Positions 1-7,872 of a DNA stretch of 23,988 nt are shown here, in pieces. How positions within the stretch are numbered: position 1 is the first letter of the stretch; every line of letters starts with the position of its first letter. The notes under the pieces are model-generated. The model saw only the letters and a list, made by a program, of their open reading frames with translations, had not been told where the DNA came from and made no database searches. The stretch spans positions 2,538,174 through 2,562,161 of the forward strand of contig NC_017059.1 in assembly GCF_000284415.1 (NCBI RefSeq), read 5' to 3'. The position numbers were made by a program, and so were the translations under genes. Source of the stretch: Pararhodospirillum photometricum DSM 122 (GTDB taxonomy: Bacteria > Pseudomonadota > Alphaproteobacteria > Rhodospirillales > Rhodospirillaceae).

Positions 1-455
1 GGGGGTACTGGAACGTTCCCAAGGATCAGTCCCATCGGCGGCGGTACATGGAGGAGGTCGGCGAGCGCCTGGACCTCTCGCGTTTGCATTTCGTGACGTG
101 GGCTCAACGCAAAGATTATCTCAGGTTGTTGCAAATCAGCAGCGCCCACGTTTATCTCACCTATCCCTTTGTGCTCTCGTGGTCCATGCTGGAGGCCATG
201 GCCAGCGGGTGCTGCGTGATCGGCTCCAATACGCCACCGGTGGCCGAGGTGATCGAGGATGGCTTGAACGGGCGGCTGGTAGAGTTTTGCGACACCCAGG
301 CGCTGGCCGATCGGATCTTGGAGAGTCTGGGCGACGCGCCCTTACGTCGGCGGTTGGGCCGAGCGGCCCGCGAGACGGTCTTGCGGCGCTACGATCTGGA
401 GGCCCACTGTTTGCCCCGCTGGCATGCGCTGATTGACCGGGTGATGGGGGCGTAG
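1..455 (+). CDS. Glycosyltransferase family 4, C-terminal part (5' end outside window)
   Basis: The reading frame is open from base 3 and runs through an internal Met at 48 to the TAG stop at 453-455, so the gene starts upstream of the window. About 150 residues are visible. They contain the typical GT-B C-terminal nucleotide-sugar site: a segment reading SWSMLEAMASG followed by CCVIGSNTPPVAEVIEDGLNG. The two Glu residues (in LEAMA and in VAEVIED) correspond to the E-x7-E type motif of GT4 retaining glycosyltransferases. The tail has the usual helix (residues ALADRILESLGD onward). Such enzymes transfer sugars from nucleotide-sugar donors in the cytoplasm, often for polysaccharide or LPS synthesis. 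Acceptor and sugar cannot be told from this fragment. A copy of the dispersed palindromic repeat follows the stop. Confidence 0.85.
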   Translation, partial: GYWNVPKDQSHRRRYMEEVGERLDLSRLHFVTWAQRKDYLRLLQISSAHVYLTYPFVLSWSMLEAMASGCCVIGSNTPPVAEVIEDGLNGRLVEFCDTQALADRILESLGDAPLRRRLGRAARETVLRRYDLEAHCLPRWHALIDRVMGA

Positions 456-479
456 GGGCCTGGGGCCAACGGAAAAAAG

Positions 480-512
480 AAGGCTGGGGAGGCGGGCCTC
501 CCCAGACCCCTC
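480..512 (+). repeat. Dispersed palindromic repeat, copy 1 (orientation A)
   Basis: This is the canonical form of the repeat: AAGG, then stem CTGGGGAGGC, a short G-rich loop, the complementary arm CCTCCCCAG, then ACCCCTC. It lies in the gap between the glycosyltransferase gene and rnr. It could fold in RNA and act as a terminator or stabiliser of the upstream transcript, but no long T-run follows on this strand. Confidence 0.9.
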
Positions 513-545
513 GGGACCATCGATGTTTGTGATGAAAGGGTTTCT

Positions 546-2783
546 TTGGTGAGTGGCAAGCATGTCCCCTTCCCGACGCGGGAGCAGGTTCTCACGTTTA
601 TTCGCGAGGCCGAAGGGACGGTAGGACGGCGCGAGATTGCCCGGGCCTTCCAGATCAGTGGGGCTCAGCGGGCGGATCTGCGGGCTTTGCTCAAGGAGTT
701 GGAAAAGGACGGCCAGCTTCAGCGGGGGCGGGGGCGGCGCTTGAGCCCGCCTGGGACCTTGCCTGAGGTCACGGTCGTGGTGCTGACCCACTGCGGGCCC
801 GAGGGCGACCTGTACGCCCGTCCGTTCATCTGGCCTGGGGACGAGCCGCCGCCGACCATCGTTGTGGAAGCGCAAAAGCGCCGGGGTCATCACCCGGCCG
901 GCGAACGTGAGGCCGGAGTGGGCGATCGCGTGCTGGCTCGCCTGACTCGCACCAGTGAGACCCGCTACGAGGCCCGCGTCATCCGCTGCCTTGCCCAGGC
1001 GCCCCAACGCCTGTTGGGCGTGCTGGTTGAGGCGCGCGACGGTCTGCGCCTGCGCCCGACCAACCGCAAGGAGCGCGACGAGTTTCGCGTGGAGCCGGGC
1101 GACGCGGGCGGGGCCGGCCCGGGCGATCTGGTCGAGGTCGAGCTGTTGTCCCAGCGCAGCCTCGGCCTGCGCCGGGCCCGCGTGGTGGACCGGCTGGGCG
1201 AGCGCGACGGCCCGCGCTCCATCAGCCTGATCGCCATCCACACCCACGACCTCCCGGTGGACTTCCCCGAGGAAGCGCTGGCCGAGGCCGAGGCGGCCCA
1301 GGCGGTGGGGCTGGCCGGGCGCACCGACCTGCGCGACCTGCCGTTGGTCACCATTGACGGTGAGGATGCCCGCGATTTCGACGACGCGGTGTTTGCCCAG
1401 GCCGACCCCGACCCGACCAATCCCGGAGGCTGGCAGGTGGTGGTGGCCATCGCCGATGTGGCCCACTACGTCCGACCGGGCAGCGCCCTGGACCGCACGG
1501 CCTTCGAGCGCGGCAACTCGGTCTACTTTCCCGACCGGGTGGTGCCCATGCTGCCCGAGGCCCTCTCGAACGGCTGGTGCTCCCTGCGACCGGAAGAAGA
1601 GCGGGGCTGTCTGGCGGCGTTCATGACCTTCGATGCCGAGGGAACCCTCCTGCGCCACCGCTTCACCCGCGGCCTGATGCGCTCGGCGGCGCGGCTGACC
1701 TACACCCAGATGCAAGCCGCCCGCGATGGCCAAGCCGACGCCACGACCGAGCCCTTGCTGGCGACGGTGATCACGCCGCTCTACGAGGCCCACGCCGCCC
1801 TCAGCCGGGCCCGGCACAAGCGGGGGTGTTTGGAGCTGGATCTGCCCGAACGCCGGGTGATCCTCGACGACAGCGGCACGGTAATCGCCGTGGCGCCCCG
1901 GGCCCGCCTCGACAGCCATCGCCTGATCGAGGATTTCATGATTGCCGCCAACGTGGCCGCCGCCGAAACCCTGGAGGCCAAGGGCCGCCCGTGCCTGTAC
2001 CGGGTCCACGACCAGCCCACCCCGGAAAAGCTGATCGCCCTGGCCGACTTCCTGGCCACCTTGTCCCTGCCCTTCCACAAGGGCACGGTCCAGCGCGCCG
2101 GGCAGTTCAACGGCATTTTGGAGCGGGTGCGTGGCACCGCCCACGAGGCTATGGTCAATGATGTGGTGCTGCGCTCACAAGCCCAGGCCGAATACAGCCC
2201 CGACAACATTGGGCATTTCGGCCTGTCGCTGCGCCGCTATGCCCATTTCACCTCGCCAATCCGGCGCTATGCCGATCTGGTGGTGCACCGCTCCTTGATC
2301 CGCGCCCTGGGTCTTGGCGAGGATGGCTTGCCCGACGGCGCCGGCGAAGGCTTGGCCGAGATCGGCCGCCACATCACCGCCACCGAACGGCGCGCCGCCC
2401 AGGCCGAGCGCGACGCCGTATCGCGCTATACCGCCTCATTCCTCATGGAGTCGGTGGGCGCCACCTTTGCCGGACGCGTCAATGGCGTGAGCCGGGCCGG
2501 CCTGTTCGTCACCCTGGCGGAGACCGGCGCCGATGGCTTGGTGCCTATCAGCACCCTGCCCGGCGACTACTACCGCCACGACGAAACCGCCCACTGCCTG
2601 CGCGGCGAGCGCAGCGGCCTGACCTTCGCCCTGGGAAACCCGGTTACCGTCCGCCTGCGCGAAGCCAACCCGGTGAGCGGCGGCCTCGTGTTCGAACTGC
2701 TAGAAGGCGGCAGCAAAGAAAAACCGCGCGGCGCCGCCAAACTGCGGCGCTCGGCCCGCCTCGTCCAACGCGTGCGCCGATAA
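546..2783 (+). CDS. rnr: Ribonuclease R (RNB-family 3'-5' exoribonuclease)
   Basis: The product of about 745 aa degrades structured RNA processively from the 3' end. Seen in the sequence: an N-terminal winged-helix-like part (TREQVLTFIREAEGTVGRREIA), cold-shock/OB-like region up to about residue 220, and the RNB catalytic domain with the Asp cluster IDGEDARDFDDAV (D271, D274, D277, D279, D280) that binds Mg2+. Further RNB signatures are YFPDRVVPMLPEALSN and HFTSPIRRYADLVVHR. An S1 domain (about 640-720, GRVNGVSRAGLFVTLAETGADGLV) precedes a basic tail (RRSARLVQRVRR). Start codon is TTG at 546 or, better placed behind AAAGGG (535-540), GTG at 549. The length is normal for alphaproteobacterial RNase R. 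The gene is convergent with suhB, and a repeat copy with a T-run sits between them. Confidence 0.95.
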   Translation: MVSGKHVPFPTREQVLTFIREAEGTVGRREIARAFQISGAQRADLRALLKELEKDGQLQRGRGRRLSPPGTLPEVTVVVLTHCGPEGDLYARPFIWPGDEPPPTIVVEAQKRRGHHPAGEREAGVGDRVLARLTRTSETRYEARVIRCLAQAPQRLLGVLVEARDGLRLRPTNRKERDEFRVEPGDAGGAGPGDLVEVELLSQRSLGLRRARVVDRLGERDGPRSISLIAIHTHDLPVDFPEEALAEAEAAQAVGLAGRTDLRDLPLVTIDGEDARDFDDAVFAQADPDPTNPGGWQVVVAIADVAHYVRPGSALDRTAFERGNSVYFPDRVVPMLPEALSNGWCSLRPEEERGCLAAFMTFDAEGTLLRHRFTRGLMRSAARLTYTQMQAARDGQADATTEPLLATVITPLYEAHAALSRARHKRGCLELDLPERRVILDDSGTVIAVAPRARLDSHRLIEDFMIAANVAAAETLEAKGRPCLYRVHDQPTPEKLIALADFLATLSLPFHKGTVQRAGQFNGILERVRGTAHEAMVNDVVLRSQAQAEYSPDNIGHFGLSLRRYAHFTSPIRRYADLVVHRSLIRALGLGEDGLPDGAGEGLAEIGRHITATERRAAQAERDAVSRYTASFLMESVGATFAGRVNGVSRAGLFVTLAETGADGLVPISTLPGDYYRHDETAHCLRGERSGLTFALGNPVTVRLREANPVSGGLVFELLEGGSKEKPRGAAKLRRSARLVQRVRR

Positions 2784-2789
2784 TAAAAC

Positions 2790-2830
2790 GAGGGGTCTGG
2801 GGAGGCCGCGCCTCCCCAGCCTGCCTTTTT
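2790..2830. terminator. Repeat copy 2 acting as a bidirectional terminator between rnr and suhB
   Basis: Orientation B copy of the dispersed repeat: ACGAGGGGT then the stem CTGGGGAGGC-CG-CGCCTCCCCAG. On the plus strand it is followed after a few bases by seven T residues (2825-2831), as in an intrinsic terminator for rnr. On the minus strand the stem is followed by CGTTTTATT, suitable for ending suhB transcripts. The terminator role is inferred from structure and from its place between two convergent genes. Confidence 0.75.
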
Positions 2831-3676
2831 TTAGGACGAGGACGCCTCGTCCACCTCCCCCGCCTCGGCCTTGACCTCAGCCTTCGGCTCCAAGGTCACC
2901 AAGGCCAGAAGTTGGGGATGCAAAGCCGGATTCGCGGCCAGCAAAGAGCCGGCATACACCGGATTCCCGCCGCCCTCGACCGTGCTGATATAGCCGCCCG
3001 CTTCCTTGACCAGCAGCAGACCGGCGGCGCAATCCCAGGGCTGCAAGCCTTCTTCCCAAAAACCATCGAACCGCCCCGCCGCCACGGCAGCCAGATCAAG
3101 AGACGCCGCGCCAAAGCGACGAACCCCCGAGCTGCGGGCCATCACCCGCTGCAAGCGATGGAGGAACCGCACATGCCCGGGCCGACCCTGGAAGGGGATG
3201 CCGGTGGCAAACAAGCTCTCGCCGATGTCGGTGCGGCCCGAGACACGCAGACGCCGGTCGTTGAGGAAGGCGCCACCGCCCTTTTCGGCGGTGTACATCT
3301 CATCAAGCACCGGGGCATAGACGAGGGCCGCCGTGATTTCGCCCGCGTCTTCCAAGGCGATGGAGATGGCGAAATTAGGGATGCCGTGCAAGAAGTTGGT
3401 GGTGCCATCCAGCGGATCGACAATCCAGCGCCGGGACTTGTCGCTGCCTTCCTCGATCCCGCTTTCTTCCATCAGGAAGGAGAAGGTGGGGCGAGCGCGT
3501 TTGAGTTCCTGGCGCAAAATGGCCTCGGCGCGCATATCGGCAGCAGAGACGAAGTCGCTCGGGCCCTTGCGCGAGACCTGAAGCTGTTCCAGCTCGCCGA
3601 AGTCCCGGACCAGGCCCTTGGCCGCTTTTTTGGCGGCATTGACCATGACATTGAGAATCGCGGAGCGCAGGGCCAT
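2831..3676 (-). CDS. suhB: Inositol-1-monophosphatase family protein (SuhB)
   Basis: 281 aa, the usual length for the family. It hydrolyses inositol phosphates and similar sugar phosphates in a Mg2+-dependent way. In E. coli SuhB also joins the rRNA antitermination complex. Visible motifs: metal-binding Glu pair in FSFLMEESG (E70/E71), the signature WIVDPLDGTTNFLHGIPNF with D87 and D90, and the C-terminal metal site LQPWDCAAGLLLVKEAGG (D215). The start ATG at 3674-3676 has GAAGGA eight bases upstream. The C-terminus has an acidic tail (EVKAEAGEVDEASSS). It is 104 bp downstream of efp on the same strand, but an intrinsic terminator lies in that gap, so suhB may be read from its own promoter or by readthrough. 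Confidence 0.93.
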   Translation of the reverse strand: MALRSAILNVMVNAAKKAAKGLVRDFGELEQLQVSRKGPSDFVSAADMRAEAILRQELKRARPTFSFLMEESGIEEGSDKSRRWIVDPLDGTTNFLHGIPNFAISIALEDAGEITAALVYAPVLDEMYTAEKGGGAFLNDRRLRVSGRTDIGESLFATGIPFQGRPGHVRFLHRLQRVMARSSGVRRFGAASLDLAAVAAGRFDGFWEEGLQPWDCAAGLLLVKEAGGYISTVEGGGNPVYAGSLLAANPALHPQLLALVTLEPKAEVKAEAGEVDEASSS

Positions 3677-3701
3677 GCGACGGGTCCTTCAAGGGGGAAG
3701 C

Positions 3702-3735
3702 AAAAAAGCCCAGGAACCGCCCAAGGCGGCCCTGG
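3702..3735 (-). terminator. Intrinsic terminator downstream of efp
   Basis: Reading the minus strand, CCAGG-G-CCGCC pairs with GGCGG-TT-CCTGG around a TTG loop, with a small internal bulge, and is followed by GC and six T residues (3702-3707). It is placed just after efp and before the suhB ribosome-binding site. The structure is seen directly and the function is inferred. Confidence 0.65.
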
Positions 3736-3780
3736 CGCCACGGTGACCAATAAAGATTACCACGAAAAAAGCCGGTTGGC

Positions 3781-4344
3781 TTACTTCGCGCGTTCGACGT
3801 AGGTGCAGTCCGTGGTGTTGACGACGATCTTGGTCCCGGCCTCGACGAAGGGCGGGATCATGACCTTGAGGCCGTTTTCCAGCAGGCCCGGCTTGTAGGA
3901 CGACGACGCGGTCTGGCCTTTGACCACCGCATCGGCCTCGACCACCGTCAACACCACCTGGGACGGCAGGTTGACCGACACCGGCTGGCCTTCGATCAGG
4001 TCCACGGTGACCTGCATGCTCTCTTGCAAGAACGCGGCCTGATCGCCGATCAGACCCGGGTTCATCACGAACTGCTCGAAGGTCTCGGTGTCCATGAAGG
4101 TGAACCCGACATCGTCCTTGAACAGGAACTGGCAGTCGCGCTCGCGAACCTCCAGACGTTCAACGGTATCGGCGGTGCGCCAGCGCTCATTGGTCTTGTT
4201 GCCGCCGTCAACGTCGCGCATCTCCACCTGGATGAAGGCGCCGCCCTTTCCGGGCTGAATGAGCTGGATCTTGAGCACTGTCCAGCGTTTGCCCTGGTGC
4301 TCCAGCACGTGGCCGGGGCGGATCTGGTTGGCTTGCATTTTCAT
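3781..4344 (-). CDS. efp: Translation elongation factor P
   Basis: 187 aa, the normal EF-P length. EF-P binds stalled ribosomes and promotes peptide-bond formation at polyproline stretches. The start is placed at the ATG at 4342-4344 giving [21 protein letters not shown]. An upstream in-frame extension to 4632 only translates the dispersed repeat and is not coding. The KOW-like N-terminal domain carries the loop [11 protein letters not shown] with K33 at the tip, the position modified in lysine-type EF-Ps. The family C-terminal signature is seen as [17 protein letters not shown], preceded by [13 protein letters not shown]. The gene is divergent from thiS-thiG, with about 290 bp between the two starts. 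A ribosome-binding site GGAAG lies about 10 bases before the start. Confidence 0.95.
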   Translation of the reverse strand: MKMQANQIRPGHVLEHQGKRWTVLKIQLIQPGKGGAFIQVEMRDVDGGNKTNERWRTADTVERLEVRERDCQFLFKDDVGFTFMDTETFEQFVMNPGLIGDQAAFLQESMQVTVDLIEGQPVSVNLPSQVVLTVVEADAVVKGQTASSSYKPGLLENGLKVMIPPFVEAGTKIVVNTTDCTYVERAK

Positions 4345-4480
4345 TGTGGGGGTTCTTCCGGAATGGTCTTGCCTTCGGGGAGGGCGGGACCCTATCAGGG
4401 TTCCCGCGACGAGGCAACCGCCGTGCGCACTGTGTCTCAGCAATCGGGGGGCTGGAGCTTCTGGCCAGCAAAGACAATAA

Positions 4481-4520
4481 AAAGGCAGGCTGGGGAGGCG
4501 GGGCCTCCCCCAGACCCCTC
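4481..4520 (+). repeat. Dispersed palindromic repeat, copy 3 (orientation A)
   Basis: Lies in the efp/thiSG divergent intergenic region. The right arm has one extra C (CCTCCCCCAG), giving a bulged stem, otherwise AAAGGCAGG-CTGGGGAGG... and ACCCCTC ends are as in other copies. Because it sits between two divergent starts it cannot be a terminator for either gene. Nothing else recognisable was found in 4345-4634; in particular no TPP riboswitch motif was found before the thiazole gene. Confidence 0.85.
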
Positions 4521-4634
4521 CCACTCTCAACGCGCCTTCCGTTCCCCATAGTATCGACACCAAACCGATGCCGGAAGGCCCGGGCGCGCGGCTCCCGGGG
4601 GCGAGCCGGCGGCTCTTCGAGGGATTTCCCATCC

Positions 4635-5618
4635 ATGCAGGTGACCATCAACGGCGAGGCCCGCGACCTTGCCACCTCTGTGTCCATCGCCGCGCTGCTG
4701 GACAGCCTGGGCATCGACTCCCGCAAAGTGGCTGTGGAACATAACCGCGAAATCGTGCCCCGCTCGCGCCTGGACGACGTCGCCGTGGCCGATGGCGACC
4801 GCTTGGAGGTCGTCCACTTCATCGGCGGCGGCGACGACGGCCCTCACGATACCCCCTTCGTCATCGCCGGGCGGACCTTCACCTCGCGCTTGCTGGTCGG
4901 TACCGGCAAGTATAAGGACTTCGAGGAAACCGCCCGCGCCATCGAGGCCAGCGGCGCCGAAATCGTCACCGTGGCCGTGCGCCGCGTCAACGTCAGCGAC
5001 CCCAGCAAGCCCATGCTGGTCGATTACGTCGATCCCAAGCGCTATACCTACCTGCCCAACACCGCCGGTTGCTACACCGCCGACGAAGCCGTGCGCACCT
5101 TGCGCTTGGCCCGCGAGGCCGGCGGCTGGTCCCTGGTCAAGCTCGAAGTCCTGGGCGATCAGAAAAGCCTCTATCCCAACATGGCCGAAACTTTCGTCGC
5201 CGCCGAGGCCCTAATCCGCGACGGTTTCGAGGTCATGGTTTACTGCTCCGACGACCCCATCGCTGCCCGGCGTCTTGAGGACATGGGCTGCGTCGCCATC
5301 ATGCCGCTCGGCTCGCTGATCGGCTCGGGCCTTGGCATCGTCAACCCCCACACCATCCGTCTCATCAAGGAAAACGTCCGCGTCCCCGTCCTGGTCGATG
5401 CTGGCGTCGGTACCGCCTCCGATGCCGCTGTCGCCATGGAACTGGGCTGCGATGGCGTCTTGATGAATACCGCCATCGCCCAGGCCCGCTACCCCGTCCG
5501 CATGGCCGGCGCCATGCGCCTCGCCGTCGAAGCCGGCCGCCAAGCCTACCTCGCCGGCCGTATGCCGCGACGCGCCGTCGCCGACCCGTCCTCGCCCCTC
5601 ATCGGGTTGGTGGGGTGA
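4635..5618 (+). CDS. thiSG: Bifunctional sulfur-carrier ThiS / thiazole synthase ThiG fusion
   Basis: 327 aa starting at ATG 4635 with GAGGGA upstream. Residues 1-66 are Thi[17 protein letters not shown] at the start, the ubiquitin-like fold, and the diglycine end VVHFIGGG at 59-66. Without a stop the chain continues through DDGPHDTP into ThiG (from [22 protein letters not shown], about 75). ThiG features are the Schiff-base lysine in [11 protein letters not shown] (K169), the phosphate-binding [13 protein letters not shown], and [31 protein letters not shown]. ThiG condenses DXP, dehydroglycine or an equivalent, and sulfur from ThiS thiocarboxylate to make the thiamine thiazole. In ordinary ThiS the GG is the free C-terminus; here it is internal. 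Bifunctional ThiS/ThiG proteins are a known annotation class. No other thi gene is seen beside it. Confidence 0.93.
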   Translation: MQVTINGEARDLATSVSIAALLDSLGIDSRKVAVEHNREIVPRSRLDDVAVADGDRLEVVHFIGGGDDGPHDTPFVIAGRTFTSRLLVGTGKYKDFEETARAIEASGAEIVTVAVRRVNVSDPSKPMLVDYVDPKRYTYLPNTAGCYTADEAVRTLRLAREAGGWSLVKLEVLGDQKSLYPNMAETFVAAEALIRDGFEVMVYCSDDPIAARRLEDMGCVAIMPLGSLIGSGLGIVNPHTIRLIKENVRVPVLVDAGVGTASDAAVAMELGCDGVLMNTAIAQARYPVRMAGAMRLAVEAGRQAYLAGRMPRRAVADPSSPLIGLVG

Positions 5619-5655
5619 TCCGGTAACGCCAGGGGGAGGGACGGGACGGGGAACT

Positions 5656-5859
5656 CGGGGCTGCCGCCCCGAACCCCGCCTGGAGGCTGACGCCTCCAGA
5701 CCTCCGCTCTCTTTTTATTTATTGGCCTCCCTTCCCCCTCCTTTTTTGAAAAAGCGCGCTTTTCAAAAAAGGAGGGGGAAGGGAGGCCATGAACAGAAGA
5801 AAAAAGGGGGTCTGGCCTGGAGGCGTCAGCCTCCAGGCGGGTCCGGGGCTGCCGCCCCG
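5656..5859. repeat. Composite inverted-repeat element (second repeat family) around a 29-bp-stem hairpin
   Basis: This fills most of the 244-bp gap between thiSG and modA. Outer arms: 5656-5703 contains GGGGCTGCCGCCCC, then CCTGGAGGCTGACGCCTCCAG. The same units return in reverse complement at 5811-5859. Each arm holds its own small hairpins (GGGGC-TGCC-GCCCC and CTGGAGGC-TGAC-GCCTCCAG). Centrally, 5724-5752 and 5760-5788 are perfectly complementary over 29 bp with the 7-base loop AGCGCGC. The layout resembles a REPIN or small MITE-like element. It differs in sequence from the CTGGGGAGGC repeat found elsewhere in the window. It may also end the convergent thiSG and modA transcripts. Confidence 0.85.
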
Positions 5860-5862
5860 CGT

Positions 5863-6615
5863 TTACTGCCCCACCGGCGCAAACCCCGCCGCCGTGAACG
5901 CCGCCAACCCGGGCACTGAGGTGACGAAATCAACAAAGGCTTGCGCACGGGTCGGGTTTTCCGTGGTGGTCAACACACCGATGGTCACTTCCTCCGGGGT
6001 GTACCAAGCCAGCGGAATCTCCACGGGCACGATGTCGCCGTTGCTCTGGACGACGACCGGTCGGCTCAGGATGGCGGCGTCCACGTCGCCCTTGGTGACA
6101 TAGAGGCCCAACTGCTGAACGGTGGTGGCGCGGGTCACGACGTTGGCGCGCAAGGCCTCTTCCAGACCCGAAGCCTTCAAGATCTCTTCGGCCGAGCGGC
6201 CCAGCGCCATGGCTTGCGGATCGCCCAGCGCCAAACGCACCCCCGGACGGGCCAGATCCTCGAAGCGGGTGATCTCCCCGGCCTTGGCCTTGGCCACGCC
6301 GACCACGGCGGTGTGGTAGACCAGGGACCGCACGTCGCGGATCAGGCCCTTCTTTTCCAGATCGTCGGTGTAGAAGCGGGCACCCGAGACCATGACATCG
6401 CCACGCTTGCTGGCTTCGAGCCGAGGCAGAAGCTGACCCATGCCGCCATATTCGATTAGCACCTCGACCCCGGTGTCTTGCTGGAACTGATCGGCTAATT
6501 TTTGCAGCGCGGGTCGCAAACCGGCCCCAGCATAGACAAACAGGCTCTCGGCTCGGGCCGCCGCCCCCCCGAGCACCACCCCGAGGGCCACAAAGCAAGC
6601 AAGAAGTTTTGACAT
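5863..6615 (-). CDS. modA: Molybdate-type ABC transporter substrate-binding protein (ModA family)
   Basis: 250 aa with an N-terminal signal peptide (MSKLLACFVALGVVLGGAAARA, cleavage before ESLFVYAGAG). The mature part has the ModA-type order: LFVYAGAGLRPALQKLADQFQQDTGV, IEYGGMGQLLPRLEASKRGDVMVSG, the hinge VVGVAKAKAGEITRFEDLARPGVRLALGDPQAMALGR, and VTKGDVDAAILSRPVV. It should bind molybdate or tungstate in the periplasm, though the oxyanion cannot be fixed from sequence. The start ATG at 6613-6615 follows AAGGAA with a 6-base spacing. It lies downstream of a modC that has lost its 5' end, and no modB permease is present, so the importer encoded here is incomplete. Confidence 0.85.
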   Translation of the reverse strand: MSKLLACFVALGVVLGGAAARAESLFVYAGAGLRPALQKLADQFQQDTGVEVLIEYGGMGQLLPRLEASKRGDVMVSGARFYTDDLEKKGLIRDVRSLVYHTAVVGVAKAKAGEITRFEDLARPGVRLALGDPQAMALGRSAEEILKASGLEEALRANVVTRATTVQQLGLYVTKGDVDAAILSRPVVVQSNGDIVPVEIPLAWYTPEEVTIGVLTTTENPTRAQAFVDFVTSVPGLAAFTAAGFAPVGQ

Positions 6616-6638
6616 GCTGATTTCCTTATCAGGGAAAG

Positions 6639-6671
6639 GAGGGGTCTGGGGAGGCCCGCCTCCCCAGCCTT
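6639..6671 (-). repeat. Dispersed palindromic repeat, copy 4 (orientation B)
   Basis: GAGGGGTCTGGGGAGGC-CC-GCCTCCCCAGCCTT lies in the 61-bp gap between the modC remnant stop and the modA start, inside what looks like an operon. On the minus strand the stem ends before ACCCCTCCTTTCC. Confidence 0.9.
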
Positions 6672-6676
6672 GTTTC

Positions 6677-7611
6677 TTAAGCCGGCGACGGCGAGCGGGT
6701 CAGCGTCAGACCAGCCCGCCCATGGGTCAAGGCGACGCTCTTCAAGCTGGCCACCACCCGATCCCCCGGGGCGAGGGCCAGCAGGTCCCAGGATTTGCGG
6801 GAGATCCGGGCCAGGATCCGCGCTCCCGTTCCGTCTTCCCCCAGGCCCAGCAGCACGGTCACACCATGGTCTTGGCCCGGCTCGTGGGAGATCACCCGGG
6901 CGGGAAACGAATTGAGGATCGAGGTGCGGCTGGGCGGTTCGTGAGCCAGACTGACGTCGGTCGCCAACACCCGCACCCGCCGTTTTTCGCCTGGTGCTCC
7001 CAGGGCGCCCGGGACCAACAGCGTGATGTCATCCACCGCCACGCTGGAGAGGTCGTAGGTGCTGTCGTAGGCCTCTATGTTCCCCTCCAGCACCACGGCG
7101 GCTTGGGGCTGGCCGGCCAGGGGCAAGCGGGGATCGGCGAGCACGGTGGCCAGCGGCCCCACGGTCTGGACTTGGCCCTCGGCCATCAGAACCAAGGTGT
7201 CGGCCAGCCGCTCGACCTCGGCCAGATCGTGGCTGACGTAGAGCACCGGCAAGGCCAGGGCATCGTGCAGTCGCTCCAGATAGGGGAGGATGTCGTCCTT
7301 GCTGGCGCGATCGAGGGCCGAGAGCGGCTCGTCCATCAGCAGCAACCGGGGTTGCGAGAGCAAGGCGCGGCCGATGGCGACCCGTTGACGCTCGCCCCCC
7401 GAGAGCAGCGACGGCGGCCGGTCGAACAGGCGACCGATGCCCAGCAGCTCCACCACGTCGTCGAAGGCGATGGTGGGACCGCTCGTGCGCAGGCGTGGCG
7501 CCCGCTTCAGGCCATAGCGCAGGTTGTCCTGAACCGAGAGGTGGGGAAACAGGCTGGCTTCCTGGAACACGTAGCCGATGACTTCCATGTTCAGGTGGGG
7601 AGTGCGCACTG
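6677..7611 (-). pseudogene. modC: modC remnant: molybdate ABC transporter ATPase lacking its 5' end and Walker A
   Basis: The surviving part begins near the Q-loop (VIGYVFQEASLFPHLSVQDNLRYG) and continues with the ABC signature LLSGGERQRVAIGRALL, Walker B LLLMDEPLSALD, and the H-loop YVSHDLAEV. It ends with a C-terminal TOBE/Mop-like region (RVLATDVSLAHEPPSRTSILNSFPARVISHE... DRVVASLKSVALT), typical of ModC. The family's first 70-75 residues, with the Walker A P-loop GxxGxGKST, are absent. Reading upstream gives unrelated residues (MIGRLHLFNPMIVWCNFAVRTPHLNM) encoded by AT-rich DNA. Homology stops at about 7590-7611. An ATG at 7661-7663 keeps the frame open to 328 codons, but an ATPase without Walker A should not hydrolyse ATP. 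The next gene downstream is modA. modB, normally beside it, is missing. Confidence 0.85.
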
Positions 7612-7872
7612 CAAAATTACACCAAACAATCATTGGGTTAAACAAATGCAGCCTCCCTATCATTAAAAATTAAAGAAGACAATAACTTAAAGTTGCCTCT
7701 CTCTTGGTGTTTTTTAGGCAGCACCGAGAATTTGTGTTTCCAGACTGTTTCTGGATACATGAATAGGAAGGATTGAGCAAGCGGAATACTTCCGAGGCTC
7801 TCCAGAAATGCCTTGGGGATAATTCTTCCAAGGATAAAGGGCGTCTGTTTCTCGAGTTTTTCCCGATGAAGA
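7612..7872. other. AT-rich island of unknown origin upstream of the modC remnant
   Basis: About 260 bases with clearly lower GC (about 40% by eye) than the flanks (near 70%), with stretches such as CATTAAAAATTAAAGAAG. It begins where modC homology ends and stops at a repeat copy. The best minus-strand frame reads KQTPFILGRIIPKAFLESLG... and LPKKHQERGNFKLLSSLIFNDR, which I do not recognise. No convincing gene, tRNA or terminal inverted repeat was found. It is probably a remnant of acquired DNA or of a deleted element. Confidence 0.6.

Noticed and set aside
342..2144. 600-aa open frame on the minus strand opposite rnr
   Set aside because: It is the antisense of the well-supported RNase R gene. 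The peptide is rich in Gly, Ala, Arg and His with no family motif, as expected of shadow frames in GC-rich DNA.
2912..3802. 296-aa open frame on the plus strand opposite suhB
   Set aside because: It is antisense of suhB, whose motifs are complete. No domain is visible in the plus-strand peptide.
4345..4632. N-terminal extension of EF-P by about 96 residues
   Set aside because: The extra residues translate the dispersed repeat ([13 protein letters not shown] type peptide) and are out of keeping with the conserved EF-P length. The ATG at 4344 fits the family start.
4521..4634. TPP riboswitch upstream of thiSG
   Set aside because: The leader was read for the conserved CUGAGA-type thi-box and partner helix, and none was found. 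Regulation by TPP is therefore not claimed.
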